Positions 35,440 through 44,041 of a DNA stretch of 64,000 bases are shown in pieces (positions within the stretch are counted from its first letter, which is position 1; the number at the start of each line of letters is the position of its first letter). This DNA comes from Polaribacter marinaquae (GTDB lineage Bacteria; Bacteroidota; Bacteroidia; Flavobacteriales; Flavobacteriaceae). The notes beneath the pieces are model-generated. The model was not told the DNA's origin, ran no database searches, and worked only from the letters and a program-made list of their open reading frames with translations. The position numbers were made by a program, and so were the translations under genes. The DNA lies in contig NZ_CP150496.1 in NCBI RefSeq assembly GCF_038019025.1, positions 1,876,001 through 1,940,000 on the forward strand. Reading direction: 5' to 3'.

Positions 35440-35494
35440 TTTGATAAAAATGAATCTACCATAGCTTTTAAGAGTTTTGATAATAAATAAAAAA

Positions 35495-35516
35495 CCCACT
35501 CAATAAATTGAGTGGG
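35495..35516 (-). terminator. Terminator upstream of the oxidase operon
   Basis: CCCACTCAA (35495-35503) and TTGAGTGGG (35508-35516) form a 9-bp stem with a 4-base loop, followed on the reverse strand by TTTTTTATTTATT. It insulates cyoE from the gene upstream. Confidence 0.85.
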
Positions 35517-35539
35517 AAAATTGCTATGAAAAAGAAAAA

Positions 35540-35564
35540 GTGTGATTCTATAGAAGAATCACAC
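35540..35564 (-). terminator. First of tandem terminators after the RemB-like gene
   Basis: GTGTGATTCT (35540-35549) pairs with AGAATCACAC (35555-35564) around a 5-base loop, with CTTTTTCTTTTTC following on the reverse strand. With 35495-35516 it forms a double terminator for the deoC-acetyltransferase-RemB run. Confidence 0.8.
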
Positions 35565-35613
35565 TGCAAATATAATCATTATTCGATTATAAAAACCAAA
35601 AATTTATATAAAA

Positions 35614-37686
35614 TTAAAAATCTAAATACCAATTAAATAAATCTGCTCGTATTCCAGCAGAAAACCATACTGTATTTCCTTCAGAATATGTTTGAGTAGA
35701 AACTTTTGGCGAAAACTTTCTGTATGTAAAGCCTGCAAATAAACTTAGTCGATTAGACGGGTTGATTAAATAATTACCTTGTAAATCTGCAATAAAAATA
35801 TTTGCAGTATTACCTTGTGCCAATTCATTACCAACATCGCTAAATCTATCTTCATAAGATTGATAAATGTTACCACCATAACTAATTGCTTCATCTTCAA
35901 AGTCAAATCCTTTTTTACCTATGGTTAACTTACCACTAAAAGACCATCTATCTTTCTTATATCTTGCAATTGCAATTGCTTCATAAAAGTTTGCTCCCCA
36001 CAAATGCCCCATTGGTTGGCTATAGTTACCATAATTTAAAATAGGTGTTTTGTGAGCAAAAGTATAAGGTCTAGCATAATTGTATTCTAACTGTAGAAAT
36101 AAATCATCAACATTAAATGCATCAAAGTATTTTGCACCTAATTGATACGCAAATTTGTTTTGCCATTTCCCTAAGTCATTTAAATTTCCAACTGAAAATT
36201 CATCAACAATTAATTGAGAGTATAAAGAAACATTGTTATTTAACTTGTATTTACCTGTTAAACCAATAATAGCATTACCAGAATCTTCTCCTCTATTAAA
36301 TTCTACGGATCTATAAAATATCACCGGATTAAAAAACGCTGCATCAAAACCATTTTCTCCTGTAGATATTGCTGTTTCAAAGAATCCGATATTTAATTTC
36401 TCTGTTAAACTTAAACTTAAATAATGTGCTGCAATATATTTTCTAGCATGCTCGTTAGGATTGGAAGCAGATGAAATTGATGGCTCTGTATTCCACATCC
36501 AAACATTTGTGTATTGCAATTTCCAAAAATCTACTTTCATCTTTAAGTAAGTGGTTGGTGCAGAAACATCCGATAAAATAAAAGATCTGTAACCGTCACC
36601 AATAAAATTTCTACCATTACCAAATTGAAATTGCATAAATTTATTTGGTTGAAAAGCTAAATAACCTTCTGCAACAGGATAATCGAATGCATCATCTTTA
36701 AAAGCCTTCGCTTTTCCTCTACCAGGAACTAAACCATCAGAATTTTTGGGTCTAGTTAAAAAAGATCTGCTACTAATAAAGCTATTTACATAATCTGCAA
36801 ATCTTGCCTGACTTTCATAAACCGTTGCAGAATAAGAAAACTTATCACCCAAACCCCCATTAACAGTTAATATTCTAGAGTTGTTATATGTATAAGAAAC
36901 ATCAGAATTGTCTTTTCCTAATTGTACATCAACTAAAAAATCCAAAGTCAACCAAAAATCTTTCTTTTTTACTTGCAGTAAATGTTCATTCCATAGTTTT
37001 CTACCCAACCAAGACTCTTTATTCGGTTTTAAAAACTTTGTTTTCTCTTTACTTAAATCTAAATATTTATTTATCTCATTATAAACATAAGGTTTAGAAG
37101 CTGTATGCGTACCACTAGCCTTGTGCAATGCAAATTCATAATCTACATAATTTTGATGTGTAAAAGGAATATTTAACAAGCTATTGTGTTCTAAAAAAAC
37201 AGAATCTGCCAATCTACTTTTTTCTACAGTTATAGATAAATCTTCTTTCGAAGTCAAAATACTCTTTTTTATTGGTGCCTTGGTTTCTTTATTATTTTTT
37301 ACAATCGGAAACTGAATTGGCAATTCAAATTGCATTTCTACACTTCTATTATTATATTTTGCAGGAGTAATTCTTGTAAAAACCTTAAAAGCTCTTAAAA
37401 CTTCTTTCTTTATTTCTTGATACGGTGTGTTTACATAGATAACCTCAAAATCACCTTCTTTAGTTACTATAAATAAAACATTTGCTGTACCTTTATATTG
37501 TTCATTTTCTACAATTGCAGGTGTTTTAAACTCTGCAAAAAAATGTTTTTTTGTGGTTTCGTAAAAACAGTTTTCTATGGATGTTATTTCTGATCCTTTA
37601 CAACCATCAAAAACAGGATACCTCTCTGACTGAGCATAAAATAAAGAAGGTAATATTAAAACTAAAAGGAAAAATTTTTTAATCAT
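35614..37686 (-). CDS. RemB-like gliding-associated outer-membrane protein with TonB-C-like N-domain
   Basis: A 690-residue exported protein. Residues 1-18 are a signal peptide (LILPSLFYAQ). Residues 22-125 resemble the C-terminal domain of the two TonB proteins in this window: PVFDGCKGSEITSIENCF with the same paired cysteines, then a beta-alpha-beta pattern ending FELPIQFPI. The remaining 560 residues look like an outer-membrane barrel (repeated aromatic strands, QFQFGNGRNFIGDGYRSF, terminal WYLDF). From memory this matches proteins named RemB in Flavobacterium, where loss affects gliding; I hold that name with moderate confidence. It overlaps the acetyltransferase gene by 8 bases. Confidence 0.65.
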   Translation of the reverse strand: MIKKFFLLVLILPSLFYAQSERYPVFDGCKGSEITSIENCFYETTKKHFFAEFKTPAIVENEQYKGTANVLFIVTKEGDFEVIYVNTPYQEIKKEVLRAFKVFTRITPAKYNNRSVEMQFELPIQFPIVKNNKETKAPIKKSILTSKEDLSITVEKSRLADSVFLEHNSLLNIPFTHQNYVDYEFALHKASGTHTASKPYVYNEINKYLDLSKEKTKFLKPNKESWLGRKLWNEHLLQVKKKDFWLTLDFLVDVQLGKDNSDVSYTYNNSRILTVNGGLGDKFSYSATVYESQARFADYVNSFISSRSFLTRPKNSDGLVPGRGKAKAFKDDAFDYPVAEGYLAFQPNKFMQFQFGNGRNFIGDGYRSFILSDVSAPTTYLKMKVDFWKLQYTNVWMWNTEPSISSASNPNEHARKYIAAHYLSLSLTEKLNIGFFETAISTGENGFDAAFFNPVIFYRSVEFNRGEDSGNAIIGLTGKYKLNNNVSLYSQLIVDEFSVGNLNDLGKWQNKFAYQLGAKYFDAFNVDDLFLQLEYNYARPYTFAHKTPILNYGNYSQPMGHLWGANFYEAIAIARYKKDRWSFSGKLTIGKKGFDFEDEAISYGGNIYQSYEDRFSDVGNELAQGNTANIFIADLQGNYLINPSNRLSLFAGFTYRKFSPKVSTQTYSEGNTVWFSAGIRADLFNWYLDF

Positions 37687-38260
37687 TTTTTAACTGTATA
37701 ACTATATTATTTTTTAATTGATATTTCTGATTACTCTCTTTACAAACGGCAAAACCGTTATCATCGAAAATTAATCTATGCCCATATTCGCTTACCCAAC
37801 CAATTTGTTTAGAAGGGTTGCCAACTACTAAAGCATATGGTAAAACCTCTTTAGTAACAACGGCTCCTGCGCCAACAAAAGCATATTTACCTATATTATT
37901 ACCACAAACAATGGTTGCATTAGCACCAATACTAGCACCTTTTTTTACAACTGTAGTTTTATATTCGTCTTTTCTTTTAATTGCACTTCTTGGATTTATT
38001 ACGTTTGTAAAAACCATAGAAGGCCCAAGAAAAACATCATCTTCGCAAATAACACCCGTATAAATAGAAACGTTATTTTGCACTTTTACATTACTACCCA
38101 AAACAACTTTAGGCGAAACCACAACATTCTGACCAATATTACAACCTTTACCGATAACACAATTAGACATTATGTGGCTAAAATGCCAAATCTTAGTGTC
38201 TTTGCCAATTGTGCAATCTGTATCTATAACAGCTGTTTCGTGTGCAAAAAAATCTTTCAA
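37679..38260 (-). CDS. WbpD/WlbB-like sugar-nucleotide N-acetyltransferase (left-handed beta helix)
   Basis: A 193-residue hexapeptide-repeat acyltransferase. The first two thirds are LbH repeats (AVIDTDCTIGKDTKIWHFSHI, CVIGKGCNIGQNVVVSP), and the C-terminal part has the GNPSKQIGWVSEYGHRL tail seen in WbpD-type enzymes that acetylate UDP-3-amino-2-acetamido sugars in surface polysaccharide synthesis. The start is TTG at 38258-38260, two bases after the deoC stop. Other polysaccharide genes are absent here, so the acceptor is uncertain. Confidence 0.85.
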   Translation of the reverse strand: MKDFFAHETAVIDTDCTIGKDTKIWHFSHIMSNCVIGKGCNIGQNVVVSPKVVLGSNVKVQNNVSIYTGVICEDDVFLGPSMVFTNVINPRSAIKRKDEYKTTVVKKGASIGANATIVCGNNIGKYAFVGAGAVVTKEVLPYALVVGNPSKQIGWVSEYGHRLIFDDNGFAVCKESNQKYQLKNNIVIQLKND

Positions 38261-38262
38261 AA

Positions 38263-39009
38263 TTAATAACCTTGGTTTACGTTCTGTGTTTTATTTATAA
38301 TTTGCTTAGAAGAAGAAGTTCCTATTCGGTCAACTCCTAAATCTATCATTTTAGTTGCCATTTCATAATTTTTAACTCCGCCAGCTGCTTTAACCTTTAA
38401 TGGTTTTGCATTTTCTAGAATTAACTTTATAGTTTCTAAAGTTGCGCCGTTTGCAGAATTATCATCAGTTTTAAAAAAACCTGTAGAGGATTTAACAAAT
38501 ACATTTTTTGCATTTTCTAATCCAAACTTTTCAATTACAACTTCTTTTATAAGCTGTGAAATTACAATTATTTCTTCACTAGATAATGCGGCAACTTCTA
38601 TAATAAATTTTGCTTTCTTATTATGTTTTAGGCAAAGCGCAGTGCATTCTTCTATTTCTTTTTTAATTGATGAAATTTTGCCATTTTTAAACGCATCATA
38701 ATCTACAACAAAATCTAATTCATCTGCAGTTAAATTAATAGCTTCTTTTGCTTCTGAAATTTTGTTTTCTAAGGATGAGTTTCCAGCAGGAAAATCGATA
38801 ACAGTACCTATAACTACATTTGATTTTGCATCGTTTAAAAGTCTTCTTGCAGTTTTAATATAATTGGCACGAATCATAATCAATTTATACTCATATAAAA
38901 TTGCTTCTTCCACCAAACTTATAACATTTTGAAGGTTTTCTTCTTCGGTTATACCAGCTTGTTCTGCAGTCTTTAAATAGGTAGCATCTAAAAATTGATT
39001 TATTTTCAT
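38263..39009 (-). CDS. deoC: Deoxyribose-phosphate aldolase
   Basis: Class I aldolase of 248 residues converting 2-deoxyribose 5-phosphate to acetaldehyde and glyceraldehyde 3-phosphate. The Schiff-base lysine is in FVKSSTGF near residue 175, and the second lysine in KVKAAGGVKNYEMA near 208; DRIGTSSSKQI binds phosphate. The start ATG at 39007-39009 is only 4 bases from a -7 promoter element, suggesting a leaderless message. It leads a three-gene run with the acetyltransferase and the RemB-like gene, a functionally mixed set. Confidence 0.95.
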   Translation of the reverse strand: MKINQFLDATYLKTAEQAGITEEENLQNVISLVEEAILYEYKLIMIRANYIKTARRLLNDAKSNVVIGTVIDFPAGNSSLENKISEAKEAINLTADELDFVVDYDAFKNGKISSIKKEIEECTALCLKHNKKAKFIIEVAALSSEEIIVISQLIKEVVIEKFGLENAKNVFVKSSTGFFKTDDNSANGATLETIKLILENAKPLKVKAAGGVKNYEMATKMIDLGVDRIGTSSSKQIINKTQNVNQGY

Positions 39010-39013
39010 ACTA

Positions 39014-39021
39014 CAAAAATA
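39014..39021 (-). promoter_or_regulatory. -7 promoter element of deoC, 4 nt from the ATG
   Basis: TATTTTTG on the reverse strand at 39021-39014, followed by TAGT and the ATG. A transcription start about five bases past the element would coincide with the start codon. Confidence 0.6.
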
Positions 39022-39048
39022 ACAAAATCTAAACTATACAATAGTAAA

Positions 39049-39072
39049 AAGCCCAACCAATTGGTTGGGCTT
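39049..39072 (-). terminator. Terminator of tonB copy 2
   Basis: A perfect 24-bp palindrome, AAGCCCAACCAA then TTGGTTGGGCTT, followed on the reverse strand by TTTACTATTG. It starts 7 bases past the tonB stop. Confidence 0.88.
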
Positions 39073-39078
39073 AAAATA

Positions 39079-39819
39079 TTACTCTACACTAAATGCGATG
39101 GGTAAATTATATCTAACTCTTACAGGTCTATTTCTTTGTTTTCCTGGAGTAAATTTAGGCAGTTTTTTAATCAATCTACTTGCTTCTTTTTCTAACCTTT
39201 TGTGTGGTGCTCTAATTTTTACATCGACAACGTTTCCTTTGTCATCAATTAAAAATTGTGTCTGAATTTTATGAATCCCAGAGTGTAAACCTAATTCATT
39301 ACCTAAACCTGCATCAAAGTTACGTAACACAAACTGTTTCATTTTTTTATCAAAACATATTTTATTTTCTTTCTTAGACAAACCTTCACAACCCTTAAAA
39401 ACAGGCGCGTCTTCTATATTAATAAACGGTACATCGTTAATTACTGGATCTTCATCAGGAATATCAACCTCTACAATATCATCAGCATTTATAATAACAG
39501 GTTCGTCTTCTGATGTATCTATTACAGTTTCTACAACATCATTTTTAACTTTTTGAACCTCTTCTGGTATAAAAATTTGTGGTTTTATAGCCTTAGGTTT
39601 CGGATTTGTTTTGACTTCTTTTACAAATTCGAAAACCTGTGTGGGTTCTAAATATATTTTTTCGGACGAATACTCTTTAATTTCTGCAACAGTTTTCTTA
39701 GAAGTTTCGTGCTCTAGAGTTATATAAACAATAAAAAGAACGAGTACAAGACCTAATTGTGTAAAAATGTTAGAGAATTTCTCTAATTGCTTTGAAGGTA
39801 GTTTTTTAAGGTTTTTCAT
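39079..39819 (-). CDS. TonB-family energy transducer (copy 2)
   Basis: A 246-residue paralogue of the protein at 24419-25138. It has a basic cytoplasmic start, one helix at about 19-35 (IFTQLGLVLVLFIVYITL), an Asp/Glu/Val-rich linker (NPKPKAIKPQIF and later acidic stretches) and a C-terminal domain with PVFKGCEGLSKKENKICF, NELGLHSGIHK and a final YNLPIAFSVE. The two copies share the cysteine pair and the PGKQR motif. Its 5' region contains a separate hairpin/terminator structure (39871-39972) 50 bases upstream, which may be an independent RNA or an attenuator. Confidence 0.9.
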   Translation of the reverse strand: MKNLKKLPSKQLEKFSNIFTQLGLVLVLFIVYITLEHETSKKTVAEIKEYSSEKIYLEPTQVFEFVKEVKTNPKPKAIKPQIFIPEEVQKVKNDVVETVIDTSEDEPVIINADDIVEVDIPDEDPVINDVPFINIEDAPVFKGCEGLSKKENKICFDKKMKQFVLRNFDAGLGNELGLHSGIHKIQTQFLIDDKGNVVDVKIRAPHKRLEKEASRLIKKLPKFTPGKQRNRPVRVRYNLPIAFSVE

Positions 39820-39870
39820 AATTAAGAAATTTTTTATGTTAAGACTTTGTTAAAACAAAGAACGTGCCAT

Positions 39871-39972
39871 AAAAAAAAGCATCACTTATGTGATGCTTTA
39901 ATAAAACTGATTAGCCCCCTACAGTTAACCAGTTTCAAATTTCAAAAAAATTGTTGCATTCCCCTAAAATGC
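39871..39972 (-). ncRNA. Predicted structured small RNA (or tonB leader) with twin UAGGGG loops
   Basis: On the reverse strand a promoter at 40005-39977 is followed by: hairpin 1, GCATT (39972-39968) with AATGC (39960-39956), loop UUAGGGG; a U-rich linker; hairpin 2, a 10-bp stem of 39935-39926 with 39913-39904 (one G-U), 12-base loop ACUGUAGGGGGC; and a terminator with 39899-39890 paired to 39885-39876, loop AUAA and an eight-U tail. No open reading frame fits. Both loops contain UAGGGG. It ends about 50 bases before tonB copy 2, so it may be a stand-alone RNA or a terminator-type leader. It is not a family I recognise. Confidence 0.6.
39876..39899 (-). terminator. Intrinsic terminator of the predicted RNA
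   Basis: AAAGCATCAC (39876-39885) pairs with GTGATGCTTT (39890-39899) around a 4-base loop, with an A-run at 39871-39878 giving a U-tail on the reverse strand. No reverse-strand protein gene lies upstream of it before the start of the divergent regulator gene, which is why a short RNA is proposed. Confidence 0.88.
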
Positions 39973-39976
39973 TATA

Positions 39977-40005
39977 CAAATTTAAATAAAAACAAGAGCG
40001 TTAAA
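39977..40005 (-). promoter_or_regulatory. Promoter of the predicted RNA
   Basis: On the reverse strand TTTA (40005-40002) and TAAATTTG (39984-39977) are spaced by 17 bases, matching the -7 consensus fully and the -33 in three of four bases. The start would fall near 39972, exactly at the first hairpin. Confidence 0.65.
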
Positions 40006-40151
40006 TTTTAGACTTGTACAAATGGTTCTTAAAAATGTATAATTGGTCAGTTTTTTATCAAAAAGTAAAAATTATAAGATAAAAAGTACGTTAATTAAGC
40101 AAAAGTGTTACTAAATTTATATAATATAGCAATTCTGAATAAATTACAATC

Positions 40152-40886
40152 ATGTTAAAAGCTGTTATTATAGATGATGAACCGAAAGCCATACAAGGCT
40201 TATCTTGGGAATTGTCTAATTTTGAAAATGAAATTAGTATTGCCGCTACCTTTAATGAGCCCGAAGAGGCTTTAAAATATTTAGCTGTTAACGAAATCGA
40301 TTGTCTATTTTTAGACATCGAAATGCCTACAATGGATGGATTTCAGTTTTTAAGTAAATTAACAACTAAGAATTTTGCAGTTGTAATTACGACTGCTTAT
40401 AACGAATACGCAATAAAGGCGCTTAAAAACGAAGCTATTGATTATCTTTTAAAACCTATTGATACAGATGATTTAGAAGAAACTATCGCTAAAGTAAAAA
40501 AGCATAATTTACGATCTATAAATTCTAACGATATAGAAAAAGTGTTATTGAATTTTAATGACAAACAGACTACAAAAAAAATTACGCTTAGCACAGACGG
40601 TAAACTTATTTTTTTAGAACCGTCTGAAATTACATTTATTGCTTCTGACGGAAATTACTCAACAATTTTTACCGATGACAACAAAAAAATAGTGGTAACT
40701 AAGAAGATAAAAGAAATTCATTCCTTATTACCACAAAACGTTTTCTTTAGAATCCATAATTCTTATGTTATCAATTTAAATAAAGTAAAAGAATACTTAA
40801 AAACCGATGGTTATGTTGTGTTAGAAAACAATCATAAAATACCGGTTTCTAGAAGTAAAAAAACAGAATTCTTAGAAAAATTTTAA
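40152..40886 (+). CDS. LytTR-family response regulator
   Basis: Cytosolic DNA-binding regulator of 244 residues. Residues 1-115 are a receiver domain with phospho-acceptor Asp55 (CLFLDIEMP), acidic pocket IDDE and the LLKPI lysine. Residues 138-240 are a LytTR DNA-binding domain (ITFIASDGNYSTIF, FFRIHNSYVINLNKVKEY). It is followed 3 bases later by its sensor kinase. Its targets are unknown; the divergent predicted RNA and tonB copy 2 share its upstream region. Confidence 0.95.
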   Translation: MLKAVIIDDEPKAIQGLSWELSNFENEISIAATFNEPEEALKYLAVNEIDCLFLDIEMPTMDGFQFLSKLTTKNFAVVITTAYNEYAIKALKNEAIDYLLKPIDTDDLEETIAKVKKHNLRSINSNDIEKVLLNFNDKQTTKKITLSTDGKLIFLEPSEITFIASDGNYSTIFTDDNKKIVVTKKIKEIHSLLPQNVFFRIHNSYVINLNKVKEYLKTDGYVVLENNHKIPVSRSKKTEFLEKF

Positions 40887-40889
40887 CTT

Positions 40890-42806
40890 ATGAAGTCTAA
40901 AATACTTTTAATTCTGTTTTACCTTTTATCGAATGTTCTTTTTAGTCAAAAAAATGATTTAAAAAGTAAATTAACTTATCTTATTTTTAACAAACCCACT
41001 AGCATTAGTGCTATTGATTCTATTTTTAAAGGTAACGAGAAAAACAAAAAAATTTTAGAAGAAATAATTGCAACAAGTAAAGAAAACAATTATTTGGAAG
41101 GATTATTTTACGGTAAAAGTACTTTAGGAAAATATTATAGAGATATTTCTTTATTTAATGAAGCTTTAATTCAATATAACGAAGCCTTAAAAATTAGCAA
41201 AGAATTAAATAGTTTAGAAAACGAAATTACTACCTTAAATAATATTGGCTCTGTTTACAGAAGGCAAGACGAAATAATTAATGGTTTAAATTACCATAAA
41301 GAAGCATTAGACAAAGGTCTAAGTGTAGAGAACCCAAGTATCGAAATTCAGAAATTAATTAGTATTTCAGAAAACGGAATTGGTAACATTTACAATTCAC
41401 TAAAACAATATAACTTGGCTCTAAAAGAGTTTGAAAAATCTATCGTAATTCATCAGAAATTAAATTACAAATTAGGTTTAGCTATCAATCATAAAACAAT
41501 TGGTACTGCTCACGAAGATTTGGGTAATTTAGATGAAGCTCTAAAAAGTTTTAAAAAATCTTTAGATTATAACAATCAAATAGACTCTAAAATTGGTAAA
41601 ATTATTTGTGGTTATAGTATTGCAAATGTTCTTACAAAAAAAGGCAATCATCAAAAAGCATTAGAAACTGTGAGTGCAGTTTTACCGCTAGCAATAGAAG
41701 AAAACGACAAGTTTTATTTATCGAATACATATAATACCTTGGGCTTATCCTACGGATATTTGGGCAATTATGATGAAGCAAAAAAATATTTACTTACTGC
41801 TTTAGAAATTGCCAAAAAGCATAAAATTCAAACAATTGTTGTAAAAGCAAACGAAAACCTGGCTTTTTTATACAACAAAACAGGCAATTATAAAGAAGCT
41901 TACAGCCATTATAAAGTTGCAAAAGAAGAAGATTTTAAAACATTTAACGCAAGAAATTTAATTTATGTTAGAGACCTAATTACCGAGTACAATAAAGAAA
42001 GAGCAGAAAACCAAATTAAAGATTTAGCTAAAAAAAATCAAATTGCACATTTAAAAGTAACTCGAAATAGAAATTTACTAATTTTTTCTATTAGTATTCT
42101 TTTATTTATTGTTGTTACCTTGTTTTATAGAGGTCAGCAAAAGGAACTTAAAACTGAAAAAAAGATTCTTTCTTTAAAACAAGATGCATTAAGAATGCAA
42201 ATGAATCCTCATTTTATGTTTAACGCGTTAAACTCTATAAAGCTTTACATTATAGAAAACAATCAAAAAAAGGCTACTTCTTACCTAAATAAATTTTCTA
42301 AATTGATGCGAAAAATTTTAGAAGCCTCTTCTATTCAAGAAACTAGCTTAGCAGAAGAATTAGAAACAATGAAACTTTATATGAGTATAGAGAATATTCG
42401 TTTTTCTAATGAAATTGACTTTCATATTAAAAATGATGATGCAGTTAATTTAAACGCAATTAAAATACCTCCTTTAGTTTTACAGCCTTTTCTAGAAAAC
42501 TCTTTGTGGCATGGTTTATCAACTAAAAAAGAAAATAAAAAAATGAGTATTACGTTAGAAAAAGTATCTAACGAGTATATTAAAATTGAAATTGAAGATA
42601 ACGGAATAGGTAGAAAAGCTGCTGCTAAAATTAAAGCAAAAAAATCGATTCAAAGAAAATCTATTGGCATCGAATTAACCAAAGATAGATTAGAAACTTT
42701 TGCAAAACCTCTTAAAAATAATTTTGAATTAACGTACAAAGATGTTGTTAACGAAAACAACAAAACTTGCGGAACAAAAGTTATTTTAATGTTTCCTCTA
42801 TTTTAG
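40890..42806 (+). CDS. TPR-containing LytS-type sensor histidine kinase
   Basis: A 638-residue sensor. Residues 1-20 are a signal peptide (LLSNVLFSQ), residues about 80-370 hold at least six tetratricopeptide repeats (for example ITTLNNIGSVYRRQDEI), and one helix lies at about 392-412. The kinase core has phospho-His441 in QMNPHFMFNALNS, PPLVLQPFLENSLWHG (N-box) and IEDNGIGRK (G-box). The periplasmic TPR sensor plus HisKA_2/LytS core is a common Bacteroidota arrangement. It pairs with the LytTR regulator just upstream and overlaps the convergent DUF3109 gene by 9 bases. Confidence 0.94.
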   Translation: MKSKILLILFYLLSNVLFSQKNDLKSKLTYLIFNKPTSISAIDSIFKGNEKNKKILEEIIATSKENNYLEGLFYGKSTLGKYYRDISLFNEALIQYNEALKISKELNSLENEITTLNNIGSVYRRQDEIINGLNYHKEALDKGLSVENPSIEIQKLISISENGIGNIYNSLKQYNLALKEFEKSIVIHQKLNYKLGLAINHKTIGTAHEDLGNLDEALKSFKKSLDYNNQIDSKIGKIICGYSIANVLTKKGNHQKALETVSAVLPLAIEENDKFYLSNTYNTLGLSYGYLGNYDEAKKYLLTALEIAKKHKIQTIVVKANENLAFLYNKTGNYKEAYSHYKVAKEEDFKTFNARNLIYVRDLITEYNKERAENQIKDLAKKNQIAHLKVTRNRNLLIFSISILLFIVVTLFYRGQQKELKTEKKILSLKQDALRMQMNPHFMFNALNSIKLYIIENNQKKATSYLNKFSKLMRKILEASSIQETSLAEELETMKLYMSIENIRFSNEIDFHIKNDDAVNLNAIKIPPLVLQPFLENSLWHGLSTKKENKKMSITLEKVSNEYIKIEIEDNGIGRKAAAKIKAKKSIQRKSIGIELTKDRLETFAKPLKNNFELTYKDVVNENNKTCGTKVILMFPLF

Positions 42807-43367
42807 ATGTTTTTCTGCTACTTTTTCTAATTCTGCGTACCAATTTTCGCCAAACTTTCTAATTAAAGCTTGCTTTACAAATTTGTAAACCGGCACTTGC
42901 AACTCTTTACCTAGAGTACACGCATCATCACAAATTTCCCATTTATGATAGTTTACAGCAGAAAATTCGCTGTAATCTTTCACTCTAACTGGATATAAAT
43001 GACAAGAAACAGGTTTTTTCCAATCAATCTCACCTTGATTATAAGCTTCTTCAATTGCACAAAGTGCCGTATTTTTTTCATCAAAAATTACGTAAGCACA
43101 ATCTGCACCATTAATTAAAGGGGTTTCTAACTCACCCCATTCGCTAGTAACCCAAGTACCTCCTTTTTCTATTACATCAATTCCTTCTTTTCTTAAAAAA
43201 GGTTTTACTTTAGGATATATATCTTCTAAAATCTTGGTCTCTTCTTTATCTAAAGGCGCTCCTGCTTCGCCGTCTATGCAACAAGCACCTTTACAAGCAG
43301 AAATATTACACACAAAATCTTTTTCGATTATATCTTCTGATACTATAGTTTTTCCTAGTTGAAACAT
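42798..43367 (-). CDS. DUF3109 family cysteine-rich protein
   Basis: A 189-residue cytosolic protein. The family mark is the cluster Cys20, Cys25, Cys29, Cys30 in VCNISACKGACCIDGEAGAP, with later conserved Cys residues in GADCAYVIF, ALCAIEEAY, PVSCHLYPVRV and ICDDACTLG. The pattern suggests metal or Fe-S binding, but no function is established to my knowledge. The start ATG lies 4 bases after a TATTTTTG element, suggesting a leaderless message. Confidence 0.9.
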   Translation of the reverse strand: MFQLGKTIVSEDIIEKDFVCNISACKGACCIDGEAGAPLDKEETKILEDIYPKVKPFLRKEGIDVIEKGGTWVTSEWGELETPLINGADCAYVIFDEKNTALCAIEEAYNQGEIDWKKPVSCHLYPVRVKDYSEFSAVNYHKWEICDDACTLGKELQVPVYKFVKQALIRKFGENWYAELEKVAEKHLK

Positions 43368-43371
43368 GCTA

Positions 43372-43379
43372 CAAAAATA
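43372..43379 (-). promoter_or_regulatory. -7 promoter element of DUF3109, 4 nt from the ATG
   Basis: TATTTTTG on the reverse strand at 43379-43372, then TAGC and the ATG, the same geometry as at deoC. Confidence 0.6.
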
Positions 43380-43425
43380 AGATAATTATTTTCTTTAATT
43401 TTACACTTCAGTAAAGTAAGTTGAC

Positions 43426-43433
43426 TAATTTTG
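43426..43433 (+). promoter_or_regulatory. -7 promoter element of marC
   Basis: TAATTTTG at 43426-43433 matches TAnnTTTG and lies 19 bases before the ATG at 43453. Confidence 0.6.
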
Positions 43434-43452
43434 CAAAATAAAATAAACGATT

Positions 43453-44040
43453 ATGAATTTTAATTTTAAAGAGATATTTACTGCCTTTATGGTGCTTTTT
43501 GCTGTAATTGATATTATTGGTAACATTCCTATTATTATCGATTTAAGAAAGAAAGCAGGCCACATTCAATCTGAAAAAGCGTCATTAATTGCTGGTGTAA
43601 TTATGATTATTTTTCTGTTTTTAGGGCAAAGTTTATTAAGTTTAATTGGTATTGATGTAAATTCTTTTGCTGTTGCTGGTTCTTTTATTCTGTTTTTTAT
43701 TGCATTAGAAATGATTTTAGGAATCACTCTTTATAAAGACAGCGAAGATGGTGTAAATGCTATAACAGCTTCTGTTTTCCCTTTAGCATTTCCTTTAATT
43801 GCTGGTCCTGGTAGTTTAACAACCTTATTATCTTTAAGAGCAGAGTTTCATATAGAAAACATTATAACAGCTGTTTTATTAAACGTTATTTTAATTTACG
43901 TAGTTTTAAAAACATCTTCTAAAATTGAAAAACTAATTGGTCCTAACGGAATTCAGATAATTAGAAAAGTATTTGGTGTTATATTATTAGCTATTGCTGT
44001 AAAATTATTCGCTCAAAACATTAAAGCTTTATTTATTTAA
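43453..44040 (+). CDS. MarC family integral membrane protein
   Basis: A 195-residue inner-membrane protein with six helices. MarC landmarks are FAVIDIIGNIPIIIDL near residue 17, the SFILFFIALEMILGI helix and the conserved VFPLAFPLIAGPGSLTTLL near 112-130. The family was named for a neighbouring multiple-antibiotic-resistance locus, but a resistance role is not supported; the function is unknown. One base separates it from the next gene. Confidence 0.92.
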   Translation: MNFNFKEIFTAFMVLFAVIDIIGNIPIIIDLRKKAGHIQSEKASLIAGVIMIIFLFLGQSLLSLIGIDVNSFAVAGSFILFFIALEMILGITLYKDSEDGVNAITASVFPLAFPLIAGPGSLTTLLSLRAEFHIENIITAVLLNVILIYVVLKTSSKIEKLIGPNGIQIIRKVFGVILLAIAVKLFAQNIKALFI

Positions 44041-44041
44041 T

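Noticed and set aside
40087..40095. TACGTTAAT as a LytTR binding site upstream of the response regulator
   Set aside because: It fits the loose LytTR consensus, but no second copy lies at the expected 12-13 base spacing, so it could easily be chance.
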